A DNA stretch of 23,366 nucleotides, taken from positions 32,427-55,792 of the forward strand of contig NWUY0300020483.1 of NCBI GenBank assembly GCA_004151065.3, written 5' to 3'. The stretch is from Larix sibirica (lineage: Eukaryota; Streptophyta; Pinopsida; Pinales; Pinaceae). Positions 1-9,050 of the stretch are shown piece after piece. The notes below the pieces were generated by a model. The model was not told the origin of the DNA. It did not search any database and was given only the letters and a program-made list of their open reading frames with translations. A program made the position numbers and the translations under genes. Positions within the stretch are counted from its first letter, which is position 1, and every line of letters begins with the position of its first letter.

Positions 1-540
1 GTCAGTATGGTTTCTCGGTTCATGCAAGATCCTCCAGAAATCCATTGGAAGGATGCAAAGAGAATTGTTCGCTACATTAATGGATCTTATCAATACGGTA
101 TTAGATATTGTTGCAGTCCAAAGCCACTAGTTGGGTACACTGATTCTGACTGGGGTGGAGACATTCAAGATCGAAAGTCCACTTTTATCTATGTGTACTA
201 AGTTCTGGACACTTGGTCTGGTTGTGTAAGAAAAAAAAATTAGTTTCTCTTTCTACTACCAAATTTGAGTATCATGGCGTTGTCAATGCAGGTACAGAGG
301 TAGTTTGGATTCGTCAACTTCTCGATGAGCTTGGGTTTCCTGTTTATGCCTCCACTATTATTTATTGTGATAATCAAGGTGCTATTCAAGTTTCTGATAA
401 CCCTATTGCTCATAGAAAGATGAAGCATGTTTAACTACAATCATGTTCATTATCTAAGATTGTTGGTACAAGAAAATGTTGTGTCACTTGTTTATTGTAG
501 AACATATGATTAGATCACTGATATATTTATTGGGATATGA
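1..540 (+). pseudogene. Ty1/copia pol 3' end: RNase H region, frameshifted
   Basis: This is the C-terminal RNase H of a Ty1/copia polyprotein, which removes RNA from the RNA-DNA hybrid during reverse transcription. It opens in frame 1 with IHWKDAKRIVRYINGS and the GYTDSDWGGD motif, giving the first catalytic Asp. Near 200-213 the reading moves to frame 3, which carries LVSLSTTKFEYHG (catalytic Glu) and IIYCDNQGAIQV (second Asp). Near 436 it returns to frame 1 with HVHYLRLLVQENV and a DITDIF-type end just after an in-frame TAG at 511. There are therefore two frameshifts and at least two stops (near 201 and at 511), so it is not functional. The upstream gag, protease, integrase and RT lie to the left of the window. 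The polypurine tract and LTR follow directly. Confidence 0.9.
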
Positions 541-620
541 TTGGGATTCGGGAAGCTACAATTATAGGGAGTGTTCAGAGCAATTAATTTCACCTCCTAA
601 ATATCTAAAGAGTTGTGTTG
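541..620 (+). other. copia untranslated stretch between pol and polypurine tract
   Basis: This short non-coding stretch lies between the end of the RNase H reading and the polypurine tract, as expected for the 3' end of a copia internal region. I see no further motif in it. Confidence 0.6.
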
Positions 621-629
621 ATGGGGGTG
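621..629 (+). promoter_or_regulatory. polypurine tract of left copia element
   Basis: The purine-rich ATGGGGGTG sits immediately before TGTTGGAACC, the start of the LTR. This is where plus-strand DNA synthesis of a copia element is primed. One T interrupts the purine run. Confidence 0.7.
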
Positions 630-1126
630 TGTTGGAACCTAAGGTCTTGATGGTTCATAACACCTCTGGATCTTCTGGAGAAAATTATTCATTGGATGAC
701 AAGAAACTAACATATTAGTCAACTGGAGGCTCTATTAGGCATGTTGGCAGAATGACTGAATAGTTGGATAAATAGACGACTAATTGGTCAGATAGACCGT
801 GGTTGGCATGAATACAACTGCCAACTACACCTTGGGATGTTACATATTTTGTGGAAAAGGTTAGGACCAATGCCCCCTATTTGTAGACCATATCTTCCTC
901 ACTTTCAAGGATGTGGTTAGATCTAGAAGTTATAAAAGGATGACCCTATGGGTTGTGCTAATATCTTGAAAATTTTCAATATGAATTGCGATGTTCTAAT
1001 CATAATGCTCTATGCTTAAGTGATGCAACATTATCTTTAGACGCAACCTTTCTTCTTGGAATACCAATCCCTTTTGCTATTCTTTCTTTTTTGTTCTATA
1101 GTTTAAAGTTAATATGTTCTCCAACA
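630..1126 (+). mobile_element. 3' LTR of left Ty1/copia element, 497 bp
   Basis: The LTR starts TGTTGGA directly after the polypurine tract and ends TCCAACA, a perfect 7-bp inverted terminus of the usual TG...CA form. A TATA box lies about 300 bp in. The right end is independently placed: homology to the tandem array begins at 1127 with CATACATCC, matching 7415 and 13428. The copia element therefore inserted into array unit 1. The 5' LTR is outside the window, so LTR-to-LTR dating is not possible here. Confidence 0.8.
931..937 (+). promoter_or_regulatory. TATA box in left copia LTR
   Basis: TATAAAA lies about two thirds of the way into the LTR, the normal place for the U3 promoter. Transcription from this 3' LTR copy would read rightward into the tandem array. 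Confidence 0.55.
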
Positions 1127-1509
1127 CATACATCCATCTGTAGTTGGATCCTTCAACCAATTTGCAATGCTACTATGACAATAATTGTGCAATTGTCCAT
1201 GACTCAAAATTCCTTTGAACAAAATTGCCTTTGCCCAAACTCTGCTTATATTTCTTCCTATATGTCCATGTTGTTGTTGCTTCAAATTAATTTCCCAATG
1301 TTGCTGCATTTGTTTCATGTTGTTGATGCAATCCAACATTCACTAAGAAGGATGTATAATTGTCTAAATTTACACTTCTTCAAACCTAATATTACTTCAA
1401 TACTTTTACCAATCTACCATGCTTTTATACACTGGTACCTCCCATGCCTTGAACTAGTTGTTTGTTTTGTCCATTTGTCACTTTGAACCCATGGGAATGC
1501 ACTTCTTCA

Positions 1510-1526
1510 TGCTCAAATGGACCTGG
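1510..1526. other. deletion junction in array unit 1
   Basis: To the left, ATGCTCAAAT matches the internal 3' region of units 2-4. To the right, GGACCTGGTCAT matches the LTR end of units 2 (near 6014) and 3 (near 10568). The switch falls at about 1518/1519 and removes about 2.6-2.7 kb. Confidence 0.6.
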
Positions 1527-2829
1527 TCATTATGTCCAATTGTTTTCACTTTCGACACCTTAGGTCTTGTGGCACTGCCTTGCTTTTGTCATAGGGGAGT
1601 TGCCACCTGTACCTACCATAACCAAACTACACCTCTTCACTTAAGGTATACCCATAACTATGTCTTAAGCTACTATTGGATATATATACAACTAAGTTCA
1701 ATACAACCAAGTTCATAATAGGCACATGTTCAAATGTGGCCTTAAAGCATCACAAATATATTACACTTAGCCAATATTCAACAATACTTGGCCATCCAAT
1801 ACAATGTAATGAACAACAACATCCAAAAAGCATAAATATTCTACAACACAAATATATTAACGACACCCAAGGTAAGTTCCTTAACTATATTAGTAACCAG
1901 AATGTTACAAAGATACAGCAATGGAGTGTGACCTCCTACCTTCAACTCTATAACAAATGTACAATAAATCCATGACAATATTGCCTATTTCTTATTGTCC
2001 AAAATACTTGCACAATTTAACCCCCGAAGCATTTGTAGGTTTTCCTCCTAAATAAATTTATTTTTCCATGGTTCACTTACTGAACATTCAAGTAGTCTAC
2101 TATACTACCCCAAACTCAACACAATCACAAAGGTCCTTGTCAGAACTTGCTAATAAATCCTTGATTGTACGAACTTGAACACAATTTCACAATGTAGGTG
2201 TCCTCTTTATATGGTAATTATTTATTGCATTTCCTTCTTCTAAGATGACTTGAAATCTACTCTACATACAAACATGACCCATCATGCAACATGCCCATTT
2301 ATTTTCAAAGTATATGATCCTTTGGGTCCACACATCCAATGGATTGTGCACCCTCCTGACCAAGACATCCCAACTATCTTGTGTTTCTAATATTCCCACC
2401 ATCTTGTAAATGACAAATAAGGAACTCCTTTCCCTTCCTTGTATTGCATGCCATGTTGGGTATCTATTCCTCCCACTTGCAATGTCCACCTAACTACTAA
2501 GGCACTTCTTCTTGTGAACTATGGTGTCGTGCCCCAAATTAAGGCATTGTTGTCGATGTGATTGTGAACCCAGGAATGTCCATTGTCCAAGTCATCGTGT
2601 GGCCTTTACAAGAAACCCCGAGTAACAACTCTCAAATTGATTCCATACTTAGCCAAATTACTTGCCAAGCCATCCAACGCATAGGCATGCCTTACCAATG
2701 TGCAAGATTGCCTAAGGCATTTTCATCCATCCTTGCAGCCTGTCTTCACAACCAATAAAATCTTGATAATGACCATCTCAACAAGCCAATAGAGGTTCCC
2801 ATCACTAGATCCAAGGAAAGGGACTTACA
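1519..2829 (-). mobile_element. LTR-like block of array unit 1
   Basis: On the minus strand this begins TGTAAGTCC after a purine-rich GTGGAAGGA, which I take as polypurine tract plus LTR start. It ends about 55 bp short of where units 2 and 3 end, because of the deletion. It contains a TATA box at about 2206-2212. It would serve as the 3' LTR of unit 2 and the 5' LTR of the deleted unit 1 element. Short ORFs inside it (for example 2262-2489 minus) are not matched by conserved ORFs in the other copies. The outer boundary is inferred, not proven. Confidence 0.5.
2205..2213 (-). promoter_or_regulatory. TATA box in unit 1 LTR-like block
   Basis: The minus strand reads CATATAAAG followed by AGGACACCTACATTG. 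The same TATA and the downstream TACATTGT string occur in units 2 and 3 at equivalent positions. Confidence 0.45.
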
Positions 2830-2840
2830 TCCTTCCACAC
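2830..2840 (-). promoter_or_regulatory. putative polypurine tract of unit 2 element
   Basis: The minus strand reads GTGTGGAAGGA then TGTAAG. The equivalent sites are GTGGGGAAGGA then TGTATT at about 7325-7335, and GTGGAGGAGGA then CGTGAG at about 13352-13362. The purine-rich character is kept in all three although the surrounding sequence is diverged. The assignment is inferred from this and from the resulting LTR size of about 1.35 kb. Confidence 0.4.
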
Positions 2841-3560
2841 TTAAATTCATTATCATCCCTGACAACATCTACAAACCTCGTTTGTCCTCCAATTTTTTTT
2901 CTTAGACTCACACATCTATCTTTAGTCAATTCCTTCAACAACTTTGCAATGGCACTACCAAAATCATTGCACAACTAGCCATTGCTCAAATTTCCTTTGA
3001 ACAAAAGTGCCTTCGCTCAAACTCTGTGAACATTTCTTCTTATATGTCCATGTTATTCTCGTTGCCTCTTGTTGCAGCTGCAACCCAACTATTCAATGCA
3101 ACTACTTTTTTCTTCTATTTTTGTTATAAATTAACTAACCAATGTTGTTGTATATACCCACTTTTGTTGTTGCAACTCAATTGTCCAATATTGTTGTGTT
3201 TTCCTATTGTTGCTACTATGACCCAACCTTCACTAAGAAGGATATACAACTATACAATGTTACAATTCTCCAAATCTAGTACTCCTTCAATACTTTAACC
3301 ATTATGCCATGTTTATCTACACCAGTACCTTCCATGCATTGAAATAATCGGGTGATTAGTCCAACTATTATGTCCAAGCCATGAGAATGACTTATTGATG
3401 CTCAAATAGTCAGTACCATCCACTCTTCAATCTATTGTACAACACTACTAAACAAAGGAAAAGGTTTGCACACTTTCCTCAAAGCTATAAAGTCACCTCC
3501 TGGAACTCAACAAAGTTTTATAAGGCATGAACTCCATGGAACCTTCATGCCAATTATCCC
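2841..3560 (-). pseudogene. unit 2: 3' internal segment, unrecognised, decayed
   Basis: I do not recognise a domain here. On the minus strand short phrases are legible, such as LYILLSEGWVIVATIGK (about 3250-3200) and KRHFCSKEI (about 3015), with partial counterparts in unit 1 (LYILLSECWIAST). Stops are frequent. Unit 4 keeps a 73-codon open stretch in the equivalent region (13795-14016). The partial conservation across units suggests this was coding in the ancestor, forming the end of the polyprotein before the polypurine tract. Confidence 0.4.
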
Positions 3561-3840
3561 ACTTCTCGGGCAACATGTTGCTTAAAACAACCTCAATGTG
3601 AATAAGAGGACTGCAAACATGGATTTTTGTTGTCACAAGTTTCATCCTTCTTGTCAAGCAAACTTCTTTCTTTGTCTAATTCTTCACCAAGCTGCTCACA
3701 CTCATCCTTATGTTGGATTTGAGTTTCTTTCCAATAGCCATGTTTTTAAAGTTCTTCCAATGAATTTAGAAGGAAAATGTAGTCTTCACACCACATTTCC
3801 TTACAAAACTCTTTGAATTACCAAGCCACATCTATCAACC
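3560..3840 (-). pseudogene. unit 2: coiled-coil-like charged segment
   Basis: The minus strand encodes a charged stretch including KETQIQHKDECEQLGEEL and KERSLLDKKDETCDNK, with heptad-like leucines, then a WHEGSMEFMPYKTLL-type stretch. Unit 4 has the same order at 14034-14231: an ETQI-HKHED phrase, KETRLFHHKDETSNDK, then KWESAHEGAMDLLP. Conservation of these phrases at the protein level across diverged DNA implies past selection on a coiled-coil protein. The function is unknown. Stops interrupt the frame in unit 2. Confidence 0.5.
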
Positions 3841-4464
3841 CTTCACCATCATTGAAGTCTATAAAATAATGCACTACTTCTGCAGTTTCTAAAGGATCCT
3901 TTGCCTCCTTTGGCTTCTTTTGTCTCTTCGTAGCTTTCCTCTTAGCATACTTAACTCCTTTTGAATGTGTATTTGATTGAACTCTAGTCATCTCTAAGTC
4001 CTATGATCCATATGAAACAATGTCAACAATGCCCTCAACTTATTGGCCTTCACAATGGTAAAGTGCGCCCATCAAAGGCTTAGTCTCACTAAACCTTCCT
4101 TCAACCATTCCAACATATTGCAACTAAAATCAAGCTATATGAGTGCCTCTTTGAACTACTTGTAGCCAATACTTATGTTTTTTTCCATGAAAATATTAGT
4201 GTCCATATGAACTGCCTTCTATAGTGCATTATTCAAAGTGTTATAAGCTACACTTTGGTGAAAGTCTTTATCATGAATTCTTGCAACTATTGCTAGTGCA
4301 AACTTTTCCTTACCTCCAACATCTTTCCTTTGCTTCATCAAATCTCCCAATTGATCAACCTTTCTAGGGTTACCTTCACCAAGTCTCCAATGTTTCCAAC
4401 CTACTCTCTGAGTGGACAATAATGTCATGAAAACTAAAGTTTTCTTTACTCGAAACCAACTCAC
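3841..4464 (-). pseudogene. unit 2: post-protease region with basic cluster
   Basis: An 81-codon open stretch (4464-4219) includes QLGDLMKQRKDVGGKEKFA and HDKDFHQSVAYNTLNNAL. The frame then reads on through HMDTNI, SIGYK and a basic cluster (KLRRDKRSQRRQ, near 3930) with a few stops. Unit 3 has HDKCTHQIVACNTLNS and a stronger basic cluster (GRDERRKKKRKR, near 8440); unit 4 has a related SVASNTFNRAL phrase. I cannot name the domain. It lies where RT would be expected after a gypsy protease, but no RT motifs are present. The basic stretch could bind nucleic acid or act as a nuclear localisation signal; that is inference. Confidence 0.5.
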
Positions 4465-4566
4465 TAGCTACCTCATTGAACTTCATAGTTGGCATTCTTG
4501 GCACCCTCCCAACTTCTAGTCATCATATGCAAACCACAAGTCTTGGTTTGGTTCCATCCAAAAACA

Positions 4567-5103
4567 TCAAATAGTTCTCACAGGGAATTGGAATTGCTTT
4601 GGAAAGCTTGAGAAATTCCCAACCAAGATGACTGTGTGGTCATCTAGTGGAGCCAATATAAAGTCCAAACTACCAAACCATTCAACAACCTTGACATGTA
4701 TAGAAAAAACTACCCTGTTGTTTCCTTCATTAGAGTTCACCACCTTGAATGTGACCATTCTAATATTAGGCTTATGATGAAGTTTTTTAGTAGTCCTTTT
4801 ACTTACAAATATGTAGGTTGCATTGATGTCTACCAAAGTTGCCAACTTCAACTCACTCATGGTTGCATCCACAAAATAGAGGTCATGCATGCCTTTGACT
4901 TGCAAATCATGTTCATGACCTTTGCCAAGAAATTTTCTAAACATGCAATTAATGCACCCAAATGCTTCAATGCAACCTTTGAAGTCTATTTCTCTTGGAC
5001 TACTCCAAAGGTTGTTGGATTCACCTTCAAAATATATTGTACATGGATTTCTTCTAATTTCTTCTTCAAAAGACAACCTATGGAAAAATGGTTTTGGTAA
5101 CAA
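4567..5103 (-). pseudogene. unit 2: retropepsin-like (gypsy-type) protease region
   Basis: This 178-codon open frame resembles the clan AA aspartic protease found between gag and RT in plant Ty3/gypsy elements. From about residue 71 it reads MHDLYFVDATMSELKLATLV, with the active-site position next and then IFVSKR; later come the FKVVNSNE stretch and the LDFILAPLDDHTVILVGNF stretch, matching the family pattern of a flap region and a C-terminal hydrophobic ILG-like strand. The active-site triplet, normally DTG or DSG followed by Ala, reads D-I-N-A-T (4830-4816), so Asp is kept but Thr and Gly are lost. The protein cannot be a normal protease. The N-terminal 60 residues (FEEEIRRNP, EIDFKGCIE) resemble unit 3 but no named domain. 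Downstream is the coiled-coil region rather than RT. Confidence 0.65.
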
Positions 5104-5940
5104 AGGTACCGAGAAACATTCTTGCCTATGGAATTGGGAAATTTCTATTGTTTCCTCACTATGATGTTGACATCATTCCTCCTGAATGATCCTAACTTGG
5201 GTTGTTCCCAAGTCTCTACTTAGTCTGTCAAAATTTGCAACTTCTAAGTCCAAGTTTCATGACGTGGCCTAGTCTTCTACAACTTTATCACATGTGCTTA
5301 ATACATCTCACAAATATCTTGACCCAGATGTTCCATGATCATGGACACAAATTCCATCTAGGTCTTCCATGGCTCTTTCTTTGCGCTTTCCAAGTTGTAA
5401 CTCATAAGTGGCTAGACCCTCTTTCCAGCTCTAAAAAGTATGACCAAATATCAAAGACTCAATTCACCTTGCTTCCTCAAGTATTCAATGCCACTAGAAA
5501 AAATGCATCCAAGACCCTTCCTATAACTAAAATTGCCACCCATCATCCCATCATTACCTTTGTTTGGGCACTACTGGTTTCAACAACCTTCAAGGATTGT
5601 CCTCCAACTAACTTCAACTTAGTATATGCAGTTTGAATCAACCAAATAAACAACAAAAGAACTCACCAAGTTTTTAATAGGATGAATCGTCCTTGTTTCC
5701 TACTGTACCAAGGCACTGAACTGTTCACTGTCTTGGCACCAATCACCATGACCACCTTACCAGTTAGTCACTAAAAATAGTATTTCACTAATTTGTGGTG
5801 AGGTGTGCACAAACCACTGCTATAATGATTTGTGAATTGTACCCATCTTCATGCTTTCAAGCCTGCTCCCATCCCACTACCAAACTTGTCATTGAAGCCT
5901 GTTGTTTCCATCCAAGTTAAGGTGAAGAGCACTCAGAGTC
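5104..5940 (-). pseudogene. unit 2: gag-like region, decayed
   Basis: This lies between the primer-binding site and the protease, where gag is expected. The minus strand has no long open frame, but short phrases such as LEVANFDRLSRDLGTTQVR (near 5250-5195) line up in the same frame with unit 3 (ALLWKFQNLAYQVKHWVQSK). No zinc knuckle was found. The call rests on position and on conservation between units, not on a recognised gag motif. Confidence 0.4.
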
Positions 5941-5950
5941 TTCTTTTTAT

Positions 5951-5962
5951 GCTCTGATACAA
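5951..5962 (-). promoter_or_regulatory. primer-binding site (initiator tRNA-Met type), unit 2
   Basis: The minus strand reads TTGTATCAGAGC, one mismatch from TGGTATCAGAGC, the primer-binding site complementary to plant initiator tRNA-Met that is used by many LTR retrotransposons. It sits between the LTR-like block and the gag-like region. The equivalent site in unit 3 (about 10507-10520) is degraded, and unit 1 has lost it by deletion. Confidence 0.55.
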
Positions 5963-5979
5963 CCTTTCCTCAGGAAAGG
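5963..5979. other. perfect 7-bp inverted repeat next to the primer-binding site
   Basis: CCTTTCC and GGAAAGG are separated by TCA and abut the primer-binding site. The stem is not kept in unit 3 (ATTTCCTCCAAAATA), so it may be chance or unit-specific. Confidence 0.5.
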
Positions 5980-6699
5980 CAATGAAGAGTAAGCTTTGAT
6001 ACTTACTATAATGGAATTGGTAGTCATGCCTATTTTTTTCACTTTTAGCACCTGAGGTTGTGCAAGACTACCTTGCCTTAACCATAGGGAGATGGAAAAA
6101 CTACACCTCCTATAATTAGATGATGCCTCTTCACTTGAGGTTTTCCCATAAGTACGCCTTAAGTTACAATTGGCTAGATCTGCAACTAAGATTAATACAA
6201 CCAAGTTGACAATAGGTACACATCCAAGCATTGCCTTAAATATATGAAATCTATTACACTTGGAAAATATTCAATAATACTTAGCCATCCAATACAATGC
6301 AATGAATAGTAACTCAACCAAACACAAGAGTCCACAACATAGATGTATGGGTGGAAACCAAGTTTGGTGCCTTAACTTTATTAGTATGAACAATGTTACA
6401 AATATGCAACAAGGGAGTGCAACCTTTTGCTTGCAACTCTACAACAAATGTACAAACAATCCATGGAAATACTTCCTATTTCCTACTGCCTAAAAGACTT
6501 GCACAATCCAACCCTTGAAGCACCCAAAAGTATGCCTTCTGCGGATCCTAAATATGCCATAGTTCACTCAATAACCATTCAAGAATTTTATTATACCAAT
6601 TTCCTAGACTTAACACAATTGTAGGACCTTTTGTCCACTCTTCTTGATCACTCCTTGATTGAACTTGCTTGAATGACTTTTTACAATGTAGGCATTGTC

Positions 6700-6708
6700 T
6701 TTATATAG
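6700..6708 (-). promoter_or_regulatory. TATA box in unit 2 LTR-like block
   Basis: The minus strand reads CTATATAAAGACAATGCC, a near-ideal plant TATA box, followed by TACATTGT shared with units 1 and 3. Transcription would run toward lower coordinates into the gag-like region. Confidence 0.55.
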
Positions 6709-7324
6709 AGTATGATTTCTTGAATTTCTTTCTTCTAAGGTGGCTTACAATCCACTCCATGTCTAAAGTAGATCCGACATGCAATATTCCCATCCCTCTT
6801 CTACATATTTGATCCATTAGGTCCACACATATAATGGATCATGCACCCTCTTTCCCAAGGCATCCCAACCATCTTTTTCATCTAATGGTCCCAATGTCTT
6901 TCTTGACATAATTCCAAGCCAACCCTTTCCCTTACTTGTATTGCATGTTATCTTGGGAATCAATTTTTCCAACTTACGATGTGTGCCCAATTGCTAAGGC
7001 ACTCTGTCCTAGGACTAAGGTGTTGTGCCCCAAGTCAAGGCATTGCGGTTCACACACACATGAACCAAGGCATCTTTCCATCCAAGTCATTGTGCACGCT
7101 CTATAAGAAACCCCATATGACAACTCTCATCTTGATGCCATACTTAACCAAATTGCTTGCAAATCCATCCAACACTTATGCATGCATCACTAATGTGCAA
7201 GACCACCTAAGGGATGCTCATCCAACCTTGCAACCTATTTTTGCAACCAACTGAAGCTTGCCAATGATCTTCTCAACAAATGGTGGGAGATTCCCATTTC
7301 CAACTCCAAGGAAATGGAAATACA

Positions 7325-7335
7325 TCCTTCCCCAC
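7325..7335 (-). promoter_or_regulatory. putative polypurine tract of unit 3 element
   Basis: The minus strand reads GTGGGGAAGGA followed by TGTATT. It is the cleanest of the three equivalent tracts in the array. Confidence 0.42.
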
Positions 7336-7414
7336 ATAAATTTGTGGTAATTTTTGGTCATCCCTAGAAACATCTCCAAGAACTTGTTGTCCTCCAAATT
7401 CTATTTCTCAGATT

Positions 7415-8099
7415 CATACATCCATATGCAATTGATTCCTTCAATCAATTTGCAATGCCACTACCATAACCATTATGAAATTATTGGATGCTCAAAATTC
7501 CCTTGAACAAAAATGCCTTTTCTTGATCTTTTCCAACACTACTTCGTAGATGTCCATGCTTCTGTAGTGATGTGACCTTTTGCTACTATTGCAACCCAAC
7601 TGTTCAATGTTTTTGTTATTGCTTTCTATTGTTGTTACAACTAAATTATCCAATGTTATTGCAGCTTCCTATTAGTGTTATTGCGACTCAGCTGCCCAAT
7701 GTTGTTGCGGTTGTCTCCTGTTTCTAGTATATCCCAACCTTCACTAAGAAGTATATACAAATGTGAAATGTTTCATTTCTCCAAACCTACTATTGTTTCA
7801 ATACATTGACCAATCTTCCATTATTCTTTACATTAGTACCTCCTGTACCTTGAACTAGTTGTGTGATTAGTCCAATTGTCCCCTCCAACCCATGAGAATG
7901 CACTTCTTCATGCCCAAGCAGTTAGTTGCATTTACACTTCAATTTGTTGTACAAAACTCCTAAACAAAGGAAAGGTATTCAACCCTTCCTCAAAGTTGTA
8001 AGGTCACCTCTTGCAACTCAATAAAGTTTTATAACACACCAATTCTACGACACCTTCTTGCCAATTGTCCCACTTCTTCGGGACGAGGTTGCCTAAAAT
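7415..8099 (-). pseudogene. unit 3: 3' internal segment, decayed
   Basis: This corresponds to the 3' internal segment of unit 2. Minus-strand phrases such as GLITQLVQGTGGTNVKN (about 7890-7840) match unit 4 (VLITQLVQGMRGTNIQE). Stops and frameshifts are frequent. No named domain is recognised. Confidence 0.4.
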
Positions 8100-9050
8100 A
8101 ACCTAAATAAGAAGAAGAGGACTGCCAACTTGGATTATTATCTTGGAAAGATCATCTTCCCAGTAAAACAAACTTATTTCTCTATATAATTATTTAGAAA
8201 AATTCTCATAATCATCCTTATGATGGTTCAATTATCATTATGAGAGGCATGTCATGCAAGTTGTTGCAACTAATTTGACAATAAATTTTGGTCTTCACCC
8301 CAAACTACCTTACAACACTCTATGAACTTCCAAGCCACATTGATCAACCCTTTTCCAACATTGAAGTCTGACAAATTATGCAGTTCTCACATAATTTCCC
8401 AAGGATCCTCTTCCTCTTTTTCCTTCTTTCATCTCTTCCTAGCTTGCCACTTAACATACTTGACCCACTCATTCTTTTGAATGGGTGGTTGAAAGACCTC
8501 TAAGATATCATCTCTAAGTATTGAAATCCATTTGAAGCAATGTTAATATTTCCCTCAACTTGTCGATCTTCACAGTGTTGAAGTGTGCCTATCAAAGGCT
8601 CAAGTTCACTAACCCTTTCTTCAACAAATCCAACATCTTGAAACTAAGAATCCTTATGTATAAGTGCATATTTATACCCAATACTTAGGTCATTTTCCAC
8701 TGAAATATTAGTGTCCATATGGATTTCCTTCTATATTGTACTATTCAAAGTGTTGCAAGCTACAATTTGGTGAGTGCATTTGTCATGAACTCCTGAAATT
8801 GATGTTGCTGCAAGATTTTCCTTGCCTCCAACATCTTGCCTATATTTTACTAAAGGTCATATTTGATCATCCTTTTAGAATATTGTCTTTTCCCAAGTCT
8901 TCAACGCTTCCCAAATATCTGAGTGGAGAACACTATTATGAACACCAAAGGTTCCTTTGGCCAAAAACAACTCTTGTTGTTATTGTTGTTCAATGACACA
9001 AGGCTTGTATGTGGACTTATTGTCTACCTCAATCAAATTTACGGCTAACA
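8100..9050 (-). pseudogene. unit 3: coiled-coil and basic-cluster region
   Basis: In order on the minus strand: GRVPRMLAVNLIEV just after the protease remnant, KYRQDVGGKENLAATSI, HDKCTHQIVACNTLNS, KEIHMDTNISVENDLSIGYK, EERVSELEPLIG, then the basic cluster GRDERRKKKRKR (near 8440) and LCENCIICQTSMLEKG. These parallel unit 2 and partly unit 4. Only a few stops interrupt this stretch, so it is the best-kept coding part of unit 3. Function unknown. Confidence 0.5.

Larger units (their letters stand above)
1127..2908 (-). repeat. array unit 1, internally deleted
   Basis: This unit keeps the 3' end of an internal region (1127-1518) and most of an LTR-like block (about 1519-2829), followed by about 80 bp of the next internal region. 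Compared with unit 2 it lacks everything equivalent to about 3410-6018: the coiled-coil, protease and gag-like regions, the primer-binding site and about 55 bp of the LTR end. Its left end is cut by the copia insertion. The plus-strand ORF at 986-1486 spans the copia/array junction and is not taken as a gene. Confidence 0.75.
5963..7324 (-). mobile_element. LTR-like block shared by units 2 and 3
   Basis: On the minus strand this runs from TGTATTTCC, after a purine-rich tract (7335-7325), to the primer-binding site, about 1.36 kb. It contains a TATA box at 6700-6708. Blocks of clear similarity to the equivalent parts of units 1 and 3 include the CAACTAAG-N-TAATACAACCAAGTT string near 6185 and the CATCCAATACAATG string near 6290. 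It would be the 5' LTR of unit 2 and the 3' LTR of unit 3. The end next to the primer-binding site lacks an obvious CA, so the exact border is uncertain. Confidence 0.5.
2909..7414 (-). repeat. array unit 2, near full length
   Basis: This 4506-bp unit is the best preserved. Reading on the minus strand it contains an LTR-like block (about 7324 to 5963), a primer-binding-site-like sequence (5962-5951), a gag-like region, a retropepsin-like region, and a coiled-coil-rich region that runs on to a putative polypurine tract at about 2830-2840. No RT, RNase H or integrase motif was found between protease and polypurine tract. The internal region is about 3.1 kb, too short for a full gypsy pol. Confidence 0.75.

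Noticed and set aside
986-1486. 166-codon plus-strand ORF with hydrophobic stretches
   Set aside because: It crosses the copia LTR/array junction at 1126/1127 and has no counterpart in the other array units; chance ORF in pyrimidine-rich sequence.
4696-5636. Plus-strand ORFs of 80-144 codons in unit 2
   Set aside because: They are antisense shadows of the gag-protease reading on the minus strand and are not kept in units 3 or 4.
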